This document shows, piece after piece, positions 16,480-24,579 of a stretch of DNA of 64,000 bases. Numbering within the stretch: the stretch's first letter is position 1; each line of letters opens with the position of its first letter. Source of the DNA: an uncultured Holophagaceae bacterium. Lineage in GTDB: Bacteria > Acidobacteriota > Holophagae > Holophagales > Holophagaceae. The notes under the pieces are model-generated. The model saw only the letters and a list, made by a program, of their open reading frames with translations, had not been told where the DNA came from and searched no databases. Location of the stretch: positions 25,328 through 89,327 of the forward strand of contig CAISFO010000047.1 of assembly GCA_903884655.1 (NCBI GenBank). The letters run 5' to 3'. The translations under genes and the position numbers were made by a program.

Positions 16480-18180
16480 TCAGAGACCGAGCAAGGTCCG
16501 GGCCTCGGCTTCCATGCGATCCAGCAGGGCCACCTCCGTGCGGCTCTGCAGATAGACCTTCAGCTTGGGTTCGGTGCCGCTGGGGCGGAAGGCGGCGAAG
16601 GCACCGCCTTCGAGGCGGAATTTCAGTACGTTGCTGCGGAGGATGGGCAGGGCCACGGCCCGGTTGTCCGGCCGGTCGAGGATGGTTTCGCTCCGGCCCC
16701 CGCCATGCCACAGACCACTCTGGAAGTCCTCCCAGCTGGTCACCTTTTCGCCGCCCAGGGAGGCCAGCCCCGCCGTGCGGATGCGCTCCATGGCCTCGGC
16801 GAAGCGCTTGGCCCCCCCGGGTCGGGGGTCCTCCAGGTTCACCAGGCGGTTGTGGAACGTGCCCACCCTTGCCATCAGTGCGGCCACGGCCTCGTAGAGG
16901 GACATGCCCCTGGCCTTGTAATGGCCGGCCATCTCGGCCACCACCAGGGCGGCCGTCACGCCGTCCTTGTCCCGCAGGCTGGGGGGAATGAGCATGCCGT
17001 AACTCTCTTCGGCACTGAAGGCGTAGGCCTCGCCCAGCGCCTCCAGGCGATCCATGCAGACGGCGATATTCTTGAAGCCCGTGAGGGTCCACACCACGGG
17101 CAGCCCGTGCAGGCGCGCCACCTCCGCCATGAAATCGGACGTGACCACAGTGCTGACGACAGCCCCCTTGAGCCCCTTCTGGCTGCAGAGATAGTCCAGG
17201 GTGAGGCCGGCGATATCGTTGCCGGTCATGAGCTCCCAGACCCCTTTCCGCTTGGCCACCACGCCGATGCGGTCCGCGTCGGGATCATTGGAAAGGATGA
17301 TTTCGGACCCCATGGCCTCGGCTTCCCGGATGGGCGCCGCGTAGGCGGCCAGCTCTTCGGGGTTGGGCCGGGGAGCAGTGGGGAAGGTTCCATCCTGGAT
17401 GCCCTGGCTGGGGCTCACGGACAGGGGCAGGCCAGCCCGCTCGAACAAGGCCGGCACGAAGGCAATGCCCGTGCCGTGGAAGGGGGTGTACAGCACCTTG
17501 GCGGGCGTGAAGGGGTGCGGGTGCTGGAGCAGGCTGTGCCCCAAGGCGAGGTAGGCTTCCTCCACACGGAGTGGGATGGGGCTGATGCGACCCTCCGGCG
17601 CGATGGGTGGCACAGGGACTGCGGGGAGGGCCGCCATCGCGGCCTCGACCTCCACATCCCAGGGGTCCACCACCTGGCCGCCGAGGTCGTTGTAGGCCTT
17701 GAAGCCGTTGTACTCCTTTGGATTGTGGCTGGCGGTGATGATCACTCCGCAACCCGATCCCAGGGCCTTCATGGCGAAGCAGAGGAAGGGCGTGGGCAGG
17801 GGCCGATTTCCCAGGAAGACCTGGTAGCCCGCCGCCGCCAGCACGGCGGCGCTTTCAGCGGCAAAGACCTGCGAGTTGATCCGAGTGTCGAAGCCGACCA
17901 CGGCGATCTTCTTCCCCGGCGCATGGCGCTGCGCCACGGCCGCCAGGGCCATGGTCGTGCGGCGGACATTCGGCTGGTTCATGCGGCGCAGCCCCGCAGC
18001 CATGAAGCCCCGCAGGCCTCCGGTGCCAAAGGCGAGGGGCTCGAAGAACCGGTCCTCCACTTCCGCGATGGCCGCGGCATCGCCCGCTTCCGCGGCCTTC
18101 ACCAGGGGTCCCAGCTCGGCCCGGAGCTCGGCTTCCAGGTGGGGGAAGGAGAGATACTGCTTGGCGGCGGCTAGGGACAT
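16480..18180 (-). CDS. Phosphoglucomutase/phosphomannomutase family protein
   Basis: The 566-residue protein is an alpha-D-phosphohexomutase. Visible motifs are GTGGLRG near residue 52, the phosphoserine loop TASHNP at 149-154 (Ser151), the metal loop SNDPDADR near 300, and a C-terminal RPSGTEPKLKVY phosphate-binding segment. The length fits the PGM2-like bacterial group (~570 residues), which interconverts hexose or pentose 1- and 6/5-phosphates; the precise sugar cannot be told from sequence. It shares a bidirectional terminator with the convergent cytochrome gene. Confidence 0.92.
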   Translation of the reverse strand: MSLAAAKQYLSFPHLEAELRAELGPLVKAAEAGDAAAIAEVEDRFFEPLAFGTGGLRGFMAAGLRRMNQPNVRRTTMALAAVAQRHAPGKKIAVVGFDTRINSQVFAAESAAVLAAAGYQVFLGNRPLPTPFLCFAMKALGSGCGVIITASHNPKEYNGFKAYNDLGGQVVDPWDVEVEAAMAALPAVPVPPIAPEGRISPIPLRVEEAYLALGHSLLQHPHPFTPAKVLYTPFHGTGIAFVPALFERAGLPLSVSPSQGIQDGTFPTAPRPNPEELAAYAAPIREAEAMGSEIILSNDPDADRIGVVAKRKGVWELMTGNDIAGLTLDYLCSQKGLKGAVVSTVVTSDFMAEVARLHGLPVVWTLTGFKNIAVCMDRLEALGEAYAFSAEESYGMLIPPSLRDKDGVTAALVVAEMAGHYKARGMSLYEAVAALMARVGTFHNRLVNLEDPRPGGAKRFAEAMERIRTAGLASLGGEKVTSWEDFQSGLWHGGGRSETILDRPDNRAVALPILRSNVLKFRLEGGAFAAFRPSGTEPKLKVYLQSRTEVALLDRMEAEARTLLGL

Positions 18181-18227
18181 GGGGACCTCACGGGAACGGG
18201 CCTAGGGCAAAGTGACAACAATAACAG

Positions 18228-19613
18228 TCACGCGCCGCCCAGGGCGATGTCCTCGAGGAGGATACTGAGGCCGGCGCTGCTGCCGTACCAGCGGAGGTCG
18301 TTGCCCAGGGCCGCAATGCGGGTGAGGAAGTCCCGCAGGTTGCCGGCAAAAGTGAGTTTGTCCACAGCTTCGCAGAGCACACCACCGCGGATGCGGATGC
18401 CGCTGGCCCCCACACTCAGGTCACCGCTGACGGGATCCACCGTATGGAGGCCCATGATCTCGGTGATGAGAACGCCGTTGCCGGCCATTCTGTAGAGGGC
18501 CTCCGGCGTCTTGTCCCCGGGCAGCGGGAACAGGTTGAAGGTGGTGGCGCCCGGTTGGCTGCCGAAGCCCCGACCTGCGCTGGCCGTGGGAGCCGTGCCC
18601 ATCTCCGCCGCGGTCTTGAGGGTGTGCAGGTAGGTCTTCAAGACGCCGTCTTCGAGCAGGACATTGCGGCGAGTGGGCAAGCCTTCCGCATCCCAGGGCT
18701 CGGTGCCCAGGGCTGGACAACCTGGCGCTTCCGCCAGCCGCCCATCATCCACCAGGGTCAGGAGGGGTGAGGCGATGGGCTGGCCCAGCCTGCCTGCGAA
18801 CAAGCTCCGCTGCTTGAGCACGGATTCCGCATCCAGCATGCCGGCCACGATGCCAAGCAGATCCACGGCCACTTCCGGATGCAGCACCACGGCATATTTC
18901 CCGGCGGGAAGCCGCTGCGGGTTCAGCTTCCGCTCGCCCTTGAGCGCGGCCTCGGCGCCGATGGCCGCCAAGTCGAGGCCTGGCCGGCGGGAGACATCCC
19001 AGTGCCAGGCAGCCTGTCGTTCTTCACCTTCTGCCACGGCCAGCTCGATGGAAGCGGAACAGCTCGACCAGACGTCGGGGGTCCGCACGCCCTTCTGGGT
19101 GAGCAGCAGGCTGGCGCCGGAGCCATCGCCCCAGGTTGATTCCCGGATGGCTGCTACCTTCGCCGAGGCCCGCCGGGCCTGGGCTTCCAGCTCCATGGCC
19201 CAGGCGATGCGCTGCTCGGGCGTGATGGTGTCCACGTCGGCGCAGTACCGGCTGGGCAGATCATCGGCACCTGATTGGTCGGCCTGCCGCAGCCAGGGAT
19301 CCTCGTCGCCCAGGGCGCTGAGCTCCCAGGCCTGCGCGAAGAGGCCGCGGAAATCCGCGGCGGCGAGGTCCGTGGTCGTGGCCAGTCCGGTGCGGAAGCC
19401 CTTGCCGCCGGTCCGGATCACGCGCACCCCGAGGCCGCCCCGCTTGCTCACGCTGAGGTCCTCCAGATTGCCGTTCTGGACCTTGGCCTTGCGGCTTCGC
19501 GAAACCGAAATGAACGCCTCGGCCCCCTCCGCGCCCAGCGAAAGCGCATGCCGGATGCCGTCCTGGAGGCGGTCTTCCAGGGACTCGGGAATGGAGGTGG
19601 TGAAAGGATTCAT
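18228..19613 (-). CDS. pmbA: PmbA/TldE family protein
   Basis: The 461-residue protein belongs to the TldD/PmbA family; it lacks the HExxxH zinc motif of TldD, which identifies it as the TldE/PmbA partner. Recognisable parts are the N-terminal VQNGNLEDLSVSKRGGLGVRV region and the C-terminal DPVSGDLSVGASGIRIRGG...FAGNLRDFL region. TldD-TldE forms a heteromeric metalloprotease that degrades unfolded peptides and processes peptide substrates such as microcin B17. Its tldD partner lies just upstream, separated by a repeat-containing 101-base gap. Confidence 0.93.
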   Translation of the reverse strand: MNPFTTSIPESLEDRLQDGIRHALSLGAEGAEAFISVSRSRKAKVQNGNLEDLSVSKRGGLGVRVIRTGGKGFRTGLATTTDLAAADFRGLFAQAWELSALGDEDPWLRQADQSGADDLPSRYCADVDTITPEQRIAWAMELEAQARRASAKVAAIRESTWGDGSGASLLLTQKGVRTPDVWSSCSASIELAVAEGEERQAAWHWDVSRRPGLDLAAIGAEAALKGERKLNPQRLPAGKYAVVLHPEVAVDLLGIVAGMLDAESVLKQRSLFAGRLGQPIASPLLTLVDDGRLAEAPGCPALGTEPWDAEGLPTRRNVLLEDGVLKTYLHTLKTAAEMGTAPTASAGRGFGSQPGATTFNLFPLPGDKTPEALYRMAGNGVLITEIMGLHTVDPVSGDLSVGASGIRIRGGVLCEAVDKLTFAGNLRDFLTRIAALGNDLRWYGSSAGLSILLEDIALGGA

Positions 19614-19631
19614 GGAATACCTTTAAGACCT

Positions 19632-19710
19632 AACCGCAGATAGGTGCAGATAAAAGAAGGAAGAATAATGGTTGGGGTTTCATCTGCGAAATCTGTGTCA
19701 TCTGCGGTTT
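19632..19710. repeat. GCAGAT-type interspersed repeat in inverted orientation
   Basis: AACCGCAGAT (19632-19641) pairs with ATCTGCGGTT (19700-19709). Each arm contains further CAGAT units spaced 9-11 bases apart (two on the left, three on the right). This resembles a widespread family of CCGCAGATnnACnCAGATnn repeats seen between genes in diverse bacteria; that resemblance is from memory. It fills the gap between tldD and pmbA and could form a hairpin in their transcript. Confidence 0.6.
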
Positions 19711-19714
19711 CAGA

Positions 19715-21163
19715 CTAGATCACGCTGGGCAATGGCTCGGCGGTTCCGCCAACCACAAGGGCGGGGCAGAGGATGGTGGGGAGGGCGTCGCTGACGGGGA
19801 CGCCCTGGCCATCCTTGCCACAGGTGCCGATGTCGAAGTGGTGAAGGTCGTTGCCGATGCGGGTGAGCCCCTTCAGCACCTCGGGACCGCAGCCGCTGAG
19901 GGTGGCGTTCTTCACGGGGTATTTGGCTACGCCGTTCTCGACCCAGTAGCCCTCGGTCACCTGGAACACGAAGTTGCCGGTGACGGTGTCCACCTGGCCA
20001 CCCCCCATGTGCTTCACCAGCAGGCCGCGGTCCAGGTCCCGGAGGATGGCTTCGGGCGCCTCGCCGCCAGGGGCCAGGAAAGTGTTGCGCATGCGGGGGA
20101 TGGGGAGGTGGTGGTAGCTCTCCCGGCGCCCGTTGCCGGTGGGCTCGACGGCCATTTTTCGGGAAGTCTTCCGCGACTGCAGGTAGGCCTTCAGCACGCC
20201 GTTCTCGATGAGCACCACGCGGCTCACGGGGTTGCCCTCGTCGTCGATGGCCTGGCTGCCGCGCTTGTGGGGCAGGGTGCCGTCGTCGATGATGGTCACG
20301 CCCTCAGCAGCCACCTTCTGACCCAGCTTGCCCGCGAAGGAGCTCATGCCGGCCAGGGCCAGGTCGGCCTCAAGGCCGTGGCCGCAGGCCTCATGGATCA
20401 TGGTGCCGCCCGCGCTGCTGCTGAGCACCACGGGGAAGGTGCCGGCGGGGGCCGGCTGGGCGTCCAGGGCCTGGAAGGCCAGGCGCACGGCCTCGTGCGC
20501 CATGTGGGTCACGGCCTCATCGGCAAAGAGCTCGAAGCCCCGCGACTCGCCCAGGGGCTGGTAGCCGGTCTGGAGCTGGGTGCCATCCCCGGCCGTGACA
20601 TTGGTGCGGAGGACCACCTGGGTGCGGTGATCCTCAGTGAGCCACCCGGACCAGACTCCCGCCTTGAGTTCCGCCGCAGCAATCCACACCCGCTGGGTGC
20701 TGTCGCCATAGCCCACGGAGACCTGCTTGAGTGCGCCGGGGCGCAGGGCTTCGGCCTGAGTGCGCACCAGGGTCTCCGCCCGGCGCACCAGGGCCACTTT
20801 CTCGTTCAGCGGCACCTGGCCCGGATCCTGTTCCACCGGGCTGGGATTGGGGTGAATGGTGGGTTCCAGGTGGGGAACCAGGGCCGCCAAGCCAGTGCCG
20901 GGTGCGGCCAGGGTGCGGGCGGCCTCCATGAGTTCCTCCCAGGTCGGCGCGATGAGATCGGCGAAGCGGGTGGTGTCACCCTCCACCAGCCGCAGGCTGG
21001 CGCCGAAGGTCTCGGAGGCCAGCACGTCCTCCATGCGGCCGTCATCCATGCCCAGGGCGTGGGCCCGGCGGCGTTCCACGAAGACCTCGCCATAGTCGCC
21101 CCCCCGGCTGAGCAGGCTGGCCAGGACATCGCGCAGCTGCCCTGCGCTGAAGGGTGCGGTCAT
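19715..21163 (-). CDS. tldD: Metalloprotease TldD (probable internal start within the coaE frame)
   Basis: From the ATG at 21163 a 482-residue TldD follows, the normal family length. GGAGG lies 6 bases before this ATG on the minus strand, favouring independent initiation. The zinc motif H257-E258-x3-H262 sits in the segment MIHEACGHGLEAD; further family segments are SQAIDDEGNP and the MGGGQVDTVTGNFVFQV C-terminal region. It should pair with PmbA/TldE encoded next downstream to form the TldD-TldE protease. It is in frame with coaE upstream, so a fused form is also possible. Confidence 0.85.
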   Translation of the reverse strand: MTAPFSAGQLRDVLASLLSRGGDYGEVFVERRRAHALGMDDGRMEDVLASETFGASLRLVEGDTTRFADLIAPTWEELMEAARTLAAPGTGLAALVPHLEPTIHPNPSPVEQDPGQVPLNEKVALVRRAETLVRTQAEALRPGALKQVSVGYGDSTQRVWIAAAELKAGVWSGWLTEDHRTQVVLRTNVTAGDGTQLQTGYQPLGESRGFELFADEAVTHMAHEAVRLAFQALDAQPAPAGTFPVVLSSSAGGTMIHEACGHGLEADLALAGMSSFAGKLGQKVAAEGVTIIDDGTLPHKRGSQAIDDEGNPVSRVVLIENGVLKAYLQSRKTSRKMAVEPTGNGRRESYHHLPIPRMRNTFLAPGGEAPEAILRDLDRGLLVKHMGGGQVDTVTGNFVFQVTEGYWVENGVAKYPVKNATLSGCGPEVLKGLTRIGNDLHHFDIGTCGKDGQGVPVSDALPTILCPALVVGGTAEPLPSVI

Positions 21164-21898
21164 GGTCGGCCTCCAGGTCCGCGCGCGGCGGACCTTCCAG
21201 TCTGCCAGAAGGGCCGCTTCCGCCGCAGCGAGGATTCCGGACAGGTCCCTTCCGTCGTTGAGGAGCACCAGGTCCGCATGCAGGGCCCGTTCGGAGGGAG
21301 CGGCCTGGGCCCGCAGCCGCGCCAGGGCCGCCTCCCGGCCCAGTCCATCCCGTGCCATCAGGCGATCCAGCCGCAGGGTTTCAGGGGCATCCACGGTCCA
21401 GAAGGCGTCGAAGTGGTGGGCGCGCCCCCGCTCCACCCAGAGGGCCGCGTCGAGCACCGCGCCGCGGGTAGTGGCGGGCAGGGCCCGCAGTCGGTCATCC
21501 CCGAGCGCCTCGATGCGGGGATGGAGGATGGCATTGAGGCGGGCCCGGGCGCCTTCATCCGAAAACACCCGGGCGGCCACATAGGCGCGATCCAGGCTTC
21601 CATCGGGGCGGAGGCAAGCCGGACCAAAGACCGCCGCGATTTCCCTGAGGCCTTCGCTGGCGGGTGCCACGGCCTCCCGCGCCAGGGCGTCGGCATCGAT
21701 GACCGCCCAGCCAAGTTGCTCCATCCGGGCCGCGACGAAACTCTTCCCCGCCGCAATGCCGCCGCTGAGGCCGAGCAGGGGGAAGGGTGTCGGAACCAGG
21801 AACCACCTCGCTTGGGAATTGTGCCCGATGGATTGAACCTCGGGGGGTGGAATGGCTCGGGCGGGGCTGCCTACCTCGGGTCGGCCCGCCCTATCCAA
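19715..21898 (-). CDS. coaE: Dephospho-CoA kinase reading frame continuous with TldD
   Basis: One 727-codon frame holds two families. Codons ~38-240 are dephospho-CoA kinase (last step of CoA synthesis): P-loop GLSGGIAAGKS, then VIDADALAREAV, RPDGSLDR, HPRIE and DAALWVE. No stop separates it from the TldD domain starting at codon 246. The upstream ATG at 21898 is the only standard in-frame start before the P-loop, so ~35 unconserved residues may be misassigned. Either a CoaE-TldD fusion protein is made, or TldD is translated separately from its own GGAGG-preceded ATG (next entry). The gene is divergent from accA. Confidence 0.75.
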   Translation of the reverse strand: MDRAGRPEVGSPARAIPPPEVQSIGHNSQARWFLVPTPFPLLGLSGGIAAGKSFVAARMEQLGWAVIDADALAREAVAPASEGLREIAAVFGPACLRPDGSLDRAYVAARVFSDEGARARLNAILHPRIEALGDDRLRALPATTRGAVLDAALWVERGRAHHFDAFWTVDAPETLRLDRLMARDGLGREAALARLRAQAAPSERALHADLVLLNDGRDLSGILAAAEAALLADWKVRRARTWRPTMTAPFSAGQLRDVLASLLSRGGDYGEVFVERRRAHALGMDDGRMEDVLASETFGASLRLVEGDTTRFADLIAPTWEELMEAARTLAAPGTGLAALVPHLEPTIHPNPSPVEQDPGQVPLNEKVALVRRAETLVRTQAEALRPGALKQVSVGYGDSTQRVWIAAAELKAGVWSGWLTEDHRTQVVLRTNVTAGDGTQLQTGYQPLGESRGFELFADEAVTHMAHEAVRLAFQALDAQPAPAGTFPVVLSSSAGGTMIHEACGHGLEADLALAGMSSFAGKLGQKVAAEGVTIIDDGTLPHKRGSQAIDDEGNPVSRVVLIENGVLKAYLQSRKTSRKMAVEPTGNGRRESYHHLPIPRMRNTFLAPGGEAPEAILRDLDRGLLVKHMGGGQVDTVTGNFVFQVTEGYWVENGVAKYPVKNATLSGCGPEVLKGLTRIGNDLHHFDIGTCGKDGQGVPVSDALPTILCPALVVGGTAEPLPSVI

Positions 21899-21950
21899 TC
21901 CTGCCCTGGCCCTCTACACTGAACCGTCGAACATCCCAGCCTGAGGCTTC

Positions 21951-22910
21951 ATGAAAGATGCGTCCCCCGAACAGACCATGGATCTGTCCCAGCTGGAAAA
22001 GCCGGTGCTGGAACTGGAGGCCCAGATCCGGGCCATGGAAATGGATCCCACCTCGGCCAAGGAGCGGGAGAAGCTGGGAAAGAAGCTCGACAAGCTGAAG
22101 GCAGACCTTTTCACCAACCTCACGGATTGGCAGCGCGCCCAGCTGGCCCGGCATCCCAAGCGGCCCTACACCCTGGACTACCTGGAGCGGATCTGCGAGC
22201 GCTTCGACGAACTCCACGGCGACCGGCGCTTTGGCGATGACGCGGCCATCGTGGCCGGCTTCGGCTGGATCGAAGGCAACCCCCTCATGGTGATCGGCCA
22301 GCAGAAGGGTCGGGATACCAAGCAGAAGATCCTGCGCAACTTCGGCATGCCCAAGCCCGAGGGCTACCGCAAGGCCCTGCGGCTCATGAAGCTGGCGGAG
22401 AAGTTCCAGCGGCCCATCCTCTGCCTCATCGACACGCCTGGCGCCTACCCCGGCGTCGACGCCGAGGAGCGCGGCCAGGCCGAGGCCATCGCCCGGAACC
22501 TGCTGGAGATGGCCAAGCTTGAGGTGCCCGTGGTGGCGGTCGTCATCGGCGAAGGCGGCAGCGGCGGGGCCCTGGCTCTGGGCGTGGCCGACCGCGTGCT
22601 CATGATGGAGAACGCCATCTACTCGGTGATCTCGCCCGAGGGTTGCGCCTCCATCCTGTGGAAGGATGCCAGCCAGGCCCCCAAGGCCGCCGCCGCTCTG
22701 AAGCTCACGGCCCCGCACCTGCTGGAGCTGGGCATCATTGACGGCATCGTGAAGGAGCCCCTGGGCGGCGCCCATTCGGATTTCGATGCCGCGGCCACCG
22801 CCCTGAAGGATGCCATCGTGGAGGCCTTCTCCGAGCTTTCCGAGCTGTCTGCCGAGCAACTGGTGGAGGAGCGGTACCAGAAGTTCGCCCGCATGGGCAG
22901 CGTGGGCTGA
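21951..22910 (+). CDS. accA: Acetyl-CoA carboxylase carboxyltransferase subunit alpha
   Basis: The 319-residue protein transfers the carboxyl group from biotin to acetyl-CoA, with AccD, to begin fatty acid synthesis. It shows the AccA N-terminal helical segment, RPYTLDYLERICERFDELHGDR, the crotonase-fold core with DTPGAYPGVDAEERGQ, GEGGSGGALAL and SPEGCASILWKD. Length matches the family (~320). An internal ATG at 21978 is possible, but GAGG precedes the first. The accD partner is not in the window. recJ starts one base after its stop. Confidence 0.96.
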   Translation: MKDASPEQTMDLSQLEKPVLELEAQIRAMEMDPTSAKEREKLGKKLDKLKADLFTNLTDWQRAQLARHPKRPYTLDYLERICERFDELHGDRRFGDDAAIVAGFGWIEGNPLMVIGQQKGRDTKQKILRNFGMPKPEGYRKALRLMKLAEKFQRPILCLIDTPGAYPGVDAEERGQAEAIARNLLEMAKLEVPVVAVVIGEGGSGGALALGVADRVLMMENAIYSVISPEGCASILWKDASQAPKAAAALKLTAPHLLELGIIDGIVKEPLGGAHSDFDAAATALKDAIVEAFSELSELSAEQLVEERYQKFARMGSVG

Positions 22911-22911
22911 C

Positions 22912-24579
22912 ATGACTTCGCTGCCTTGGCGCATCCGTCGGGAGATTCCGGCGGGGCGGGCGCCCTGGATGGCCCTGGCAGAGTCCTGGGGCCTGGCACC
23001 ATCCCTGGCGCGGGTGGCCTGGCTGCGCGGCATGGATCGGCCCGAGTCCTTGGCCTGGCGGCTGGATCCCACCTGGGCCCGCAGCACGGATCCCCACCTG
23101 CTGCCTGGTGTGGACGAGGCGGTCACGCGCATCCGGACGGCCATCGAGCACCGCGAGCGGATGGTGGTCTACGGTGACTACGATGTGGACGGCGTCACCG
23201 CCACCGCCCTGCTGGTGCGCACCCTGGAAAAGCTTGGGGCCGAAGTTTCCTTCTTCATCCCCAACCGGTTTTCCGATGGTTATGGCCTGCACCTGGACTG
23301 CATCCAGGAACTGAAGGCCACCCGCGATCCCCGGCTGCTCATCTCCGTGGATTGCGGCGTGCGCAGTGTGGCGGAAGTCCACGCCAGTGCTCAGCTGGGC
23401 CTCGACTGGGTGATCACCGATCACCACGCCCTGGGCCCGGAGCTGCCCCCCGCCTGCGCCGTGGTCCATCCCCACCTGGGCGATTACCCGAATCGTTTCC
23501 TGGCGGGTGTGGGTGTGGCCTTCAAGCTGGCGCAGGCGCTGATCGGTGCTGTGCCGCAGCCCACGGGCAGCGACGCGGCCTTCCTGGATGGCCTGTTGAA
23601 GCTGGTGGCCATCGGCACCGTGGCGGACGTGATGCCAATGGTGGACGAGAACGCACTGCTGGTGCGCCGGGGACTATCTTCTCTCGCGACCAAGAACGGT
23701 CCTGGACTCGCGGCTTTGCTGAGGGCCGCGAAAAAGGAAGGGGCCCTCGGCGCCCAGGACATCGCCTTCGGTGTGGCCCCCCGGCTGAACGCCGTGGGCC
23801 GCATGGGGGGTGCGGAGGACGCAGTCCGTCTGCTGCTGACGCGGGACGAAGCCGAAGCCGCGACCCTCATGGCCCGGGTGGAAACCCTCAACCTGGAGCG
23901 TCGTGCCATCCAGCAGGAACTCTCGCAACGGCTGCCGGCGACAGCTGGCGAGGCCTTCGATCTGGTCCTGGATCCCACGGCCCACAAGGGGGTCATCGGC
24001 ATCGTGGCGGGCCAACGCATGCGGGCCAGCGGCCGGCCTGCGGGGGTCTGCACGGTGATCGAAGGCGTGGCCCACTGCAGCCTGCGGGCGCCGGAAGGCT
24101 ACGATCTGGGCGAGCTGCTGGTCCTGGCCCAGCCCTTCATTCTGGGCGGGGGCGGTCATCGTGTGGCCGCTGGCCTGAGCTTCGAGGCCCCGCGTCTCGC
24201 CTTCGTCCGCCAGGCCCTGCAGCGGGGCGCAACCCAGCAGGCGCAGGGGCGGGAACGGCCGCCGCTGCTGCTGGACGGCGTCGCGAGCGAGCTGCCGGAT
24301 GATTCGGATCTGGACCGGCTCGAGCCCTTCGGGCAGGGCTTCGCCCCGCCCCTGGCCCGCCTGGTGGGCCGAGTCCAGTCTTGTGCAGTGTTCGGGGCCG
24401 ATCACTGGAAGCTGCGCATGACCGGTCTTCCCGACCCCCTCACGTGGTTCGCTGGGCCTTCCCGGCCGGCTCAGCCGCAGGTGGGCGATCCCCTGGATGT
24501 GTGCGCCACACCCCAGGGCAGCGTTCGCTGGGGCCGCTCCTGGCTCGTGGACACGGTGCTGGGGGAGGCGGCCCCGTGA
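22912..24579 (+). CDS. recJ: Single-stranded-DNA-specific exonuclease RecJ
   Basis: The 555-residue protein is a 5'-3' ssDNA exonuclease used in recombination and repair. DHH-superfamily motifs are visible: DYDVDG with D89, D91 and D93, SVDCG, the DHH triad D170-H171-H172, and the C-terminal DHHA1-type GGGGHRVAAG motif, followed by an OB-fold tail. The start at 22912 is one base after the accA stop; the frame extends into accA but the extension is not homologous. The stop overlaps the GTG of the next gene. Confidence 0.95.
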   Translation: MTSLPWRIRREIPAGRAPWMALAESWGLAPSLARVAWLRGMDRPESLAWRLDPTWARSTDPHLLPGVDEAVTRIRTAIEHRERMVVYGDYDVDGVTATALLVRTLEKLGAEVSFFIPNRFSDGYGLHLDCIQELKATRDPRLLISVDCGVRSVAEVHASAQLGLDWVITDHHALGPELPPACAVVHPHLGDYPNRFLAGVGVAFKLAQALIGAVPQPTGSDAAFLDGLLKLVAIGTVADVMPMVDENALLVRRGLSSLATKNGPGLAALLRAAKKEGALGAQDIAFGVAPRLNAVGRMGGAEDAVRLLLTRDEAEAATLMARVETLNLERRAIQQELSQRLPATAGEAFDLVLDPTAHKGVIGIVAGQRMRASGRPAGVCTVIEGVAHCSLRAPEGYDLGELLVLAQPFILGGGGHRVAAGLSFEAPRLAFVRQALQRGATQQAQGRERPPLLLDGVASELPDDSDLDRLEPFGQGFAPPLARLVGRVQSCAVFGADHWKLRMTGLPDPLTWFAGPSRPAQPQVGDPLDVCATPQGSVRWGRSWLVDTVLGEAAP

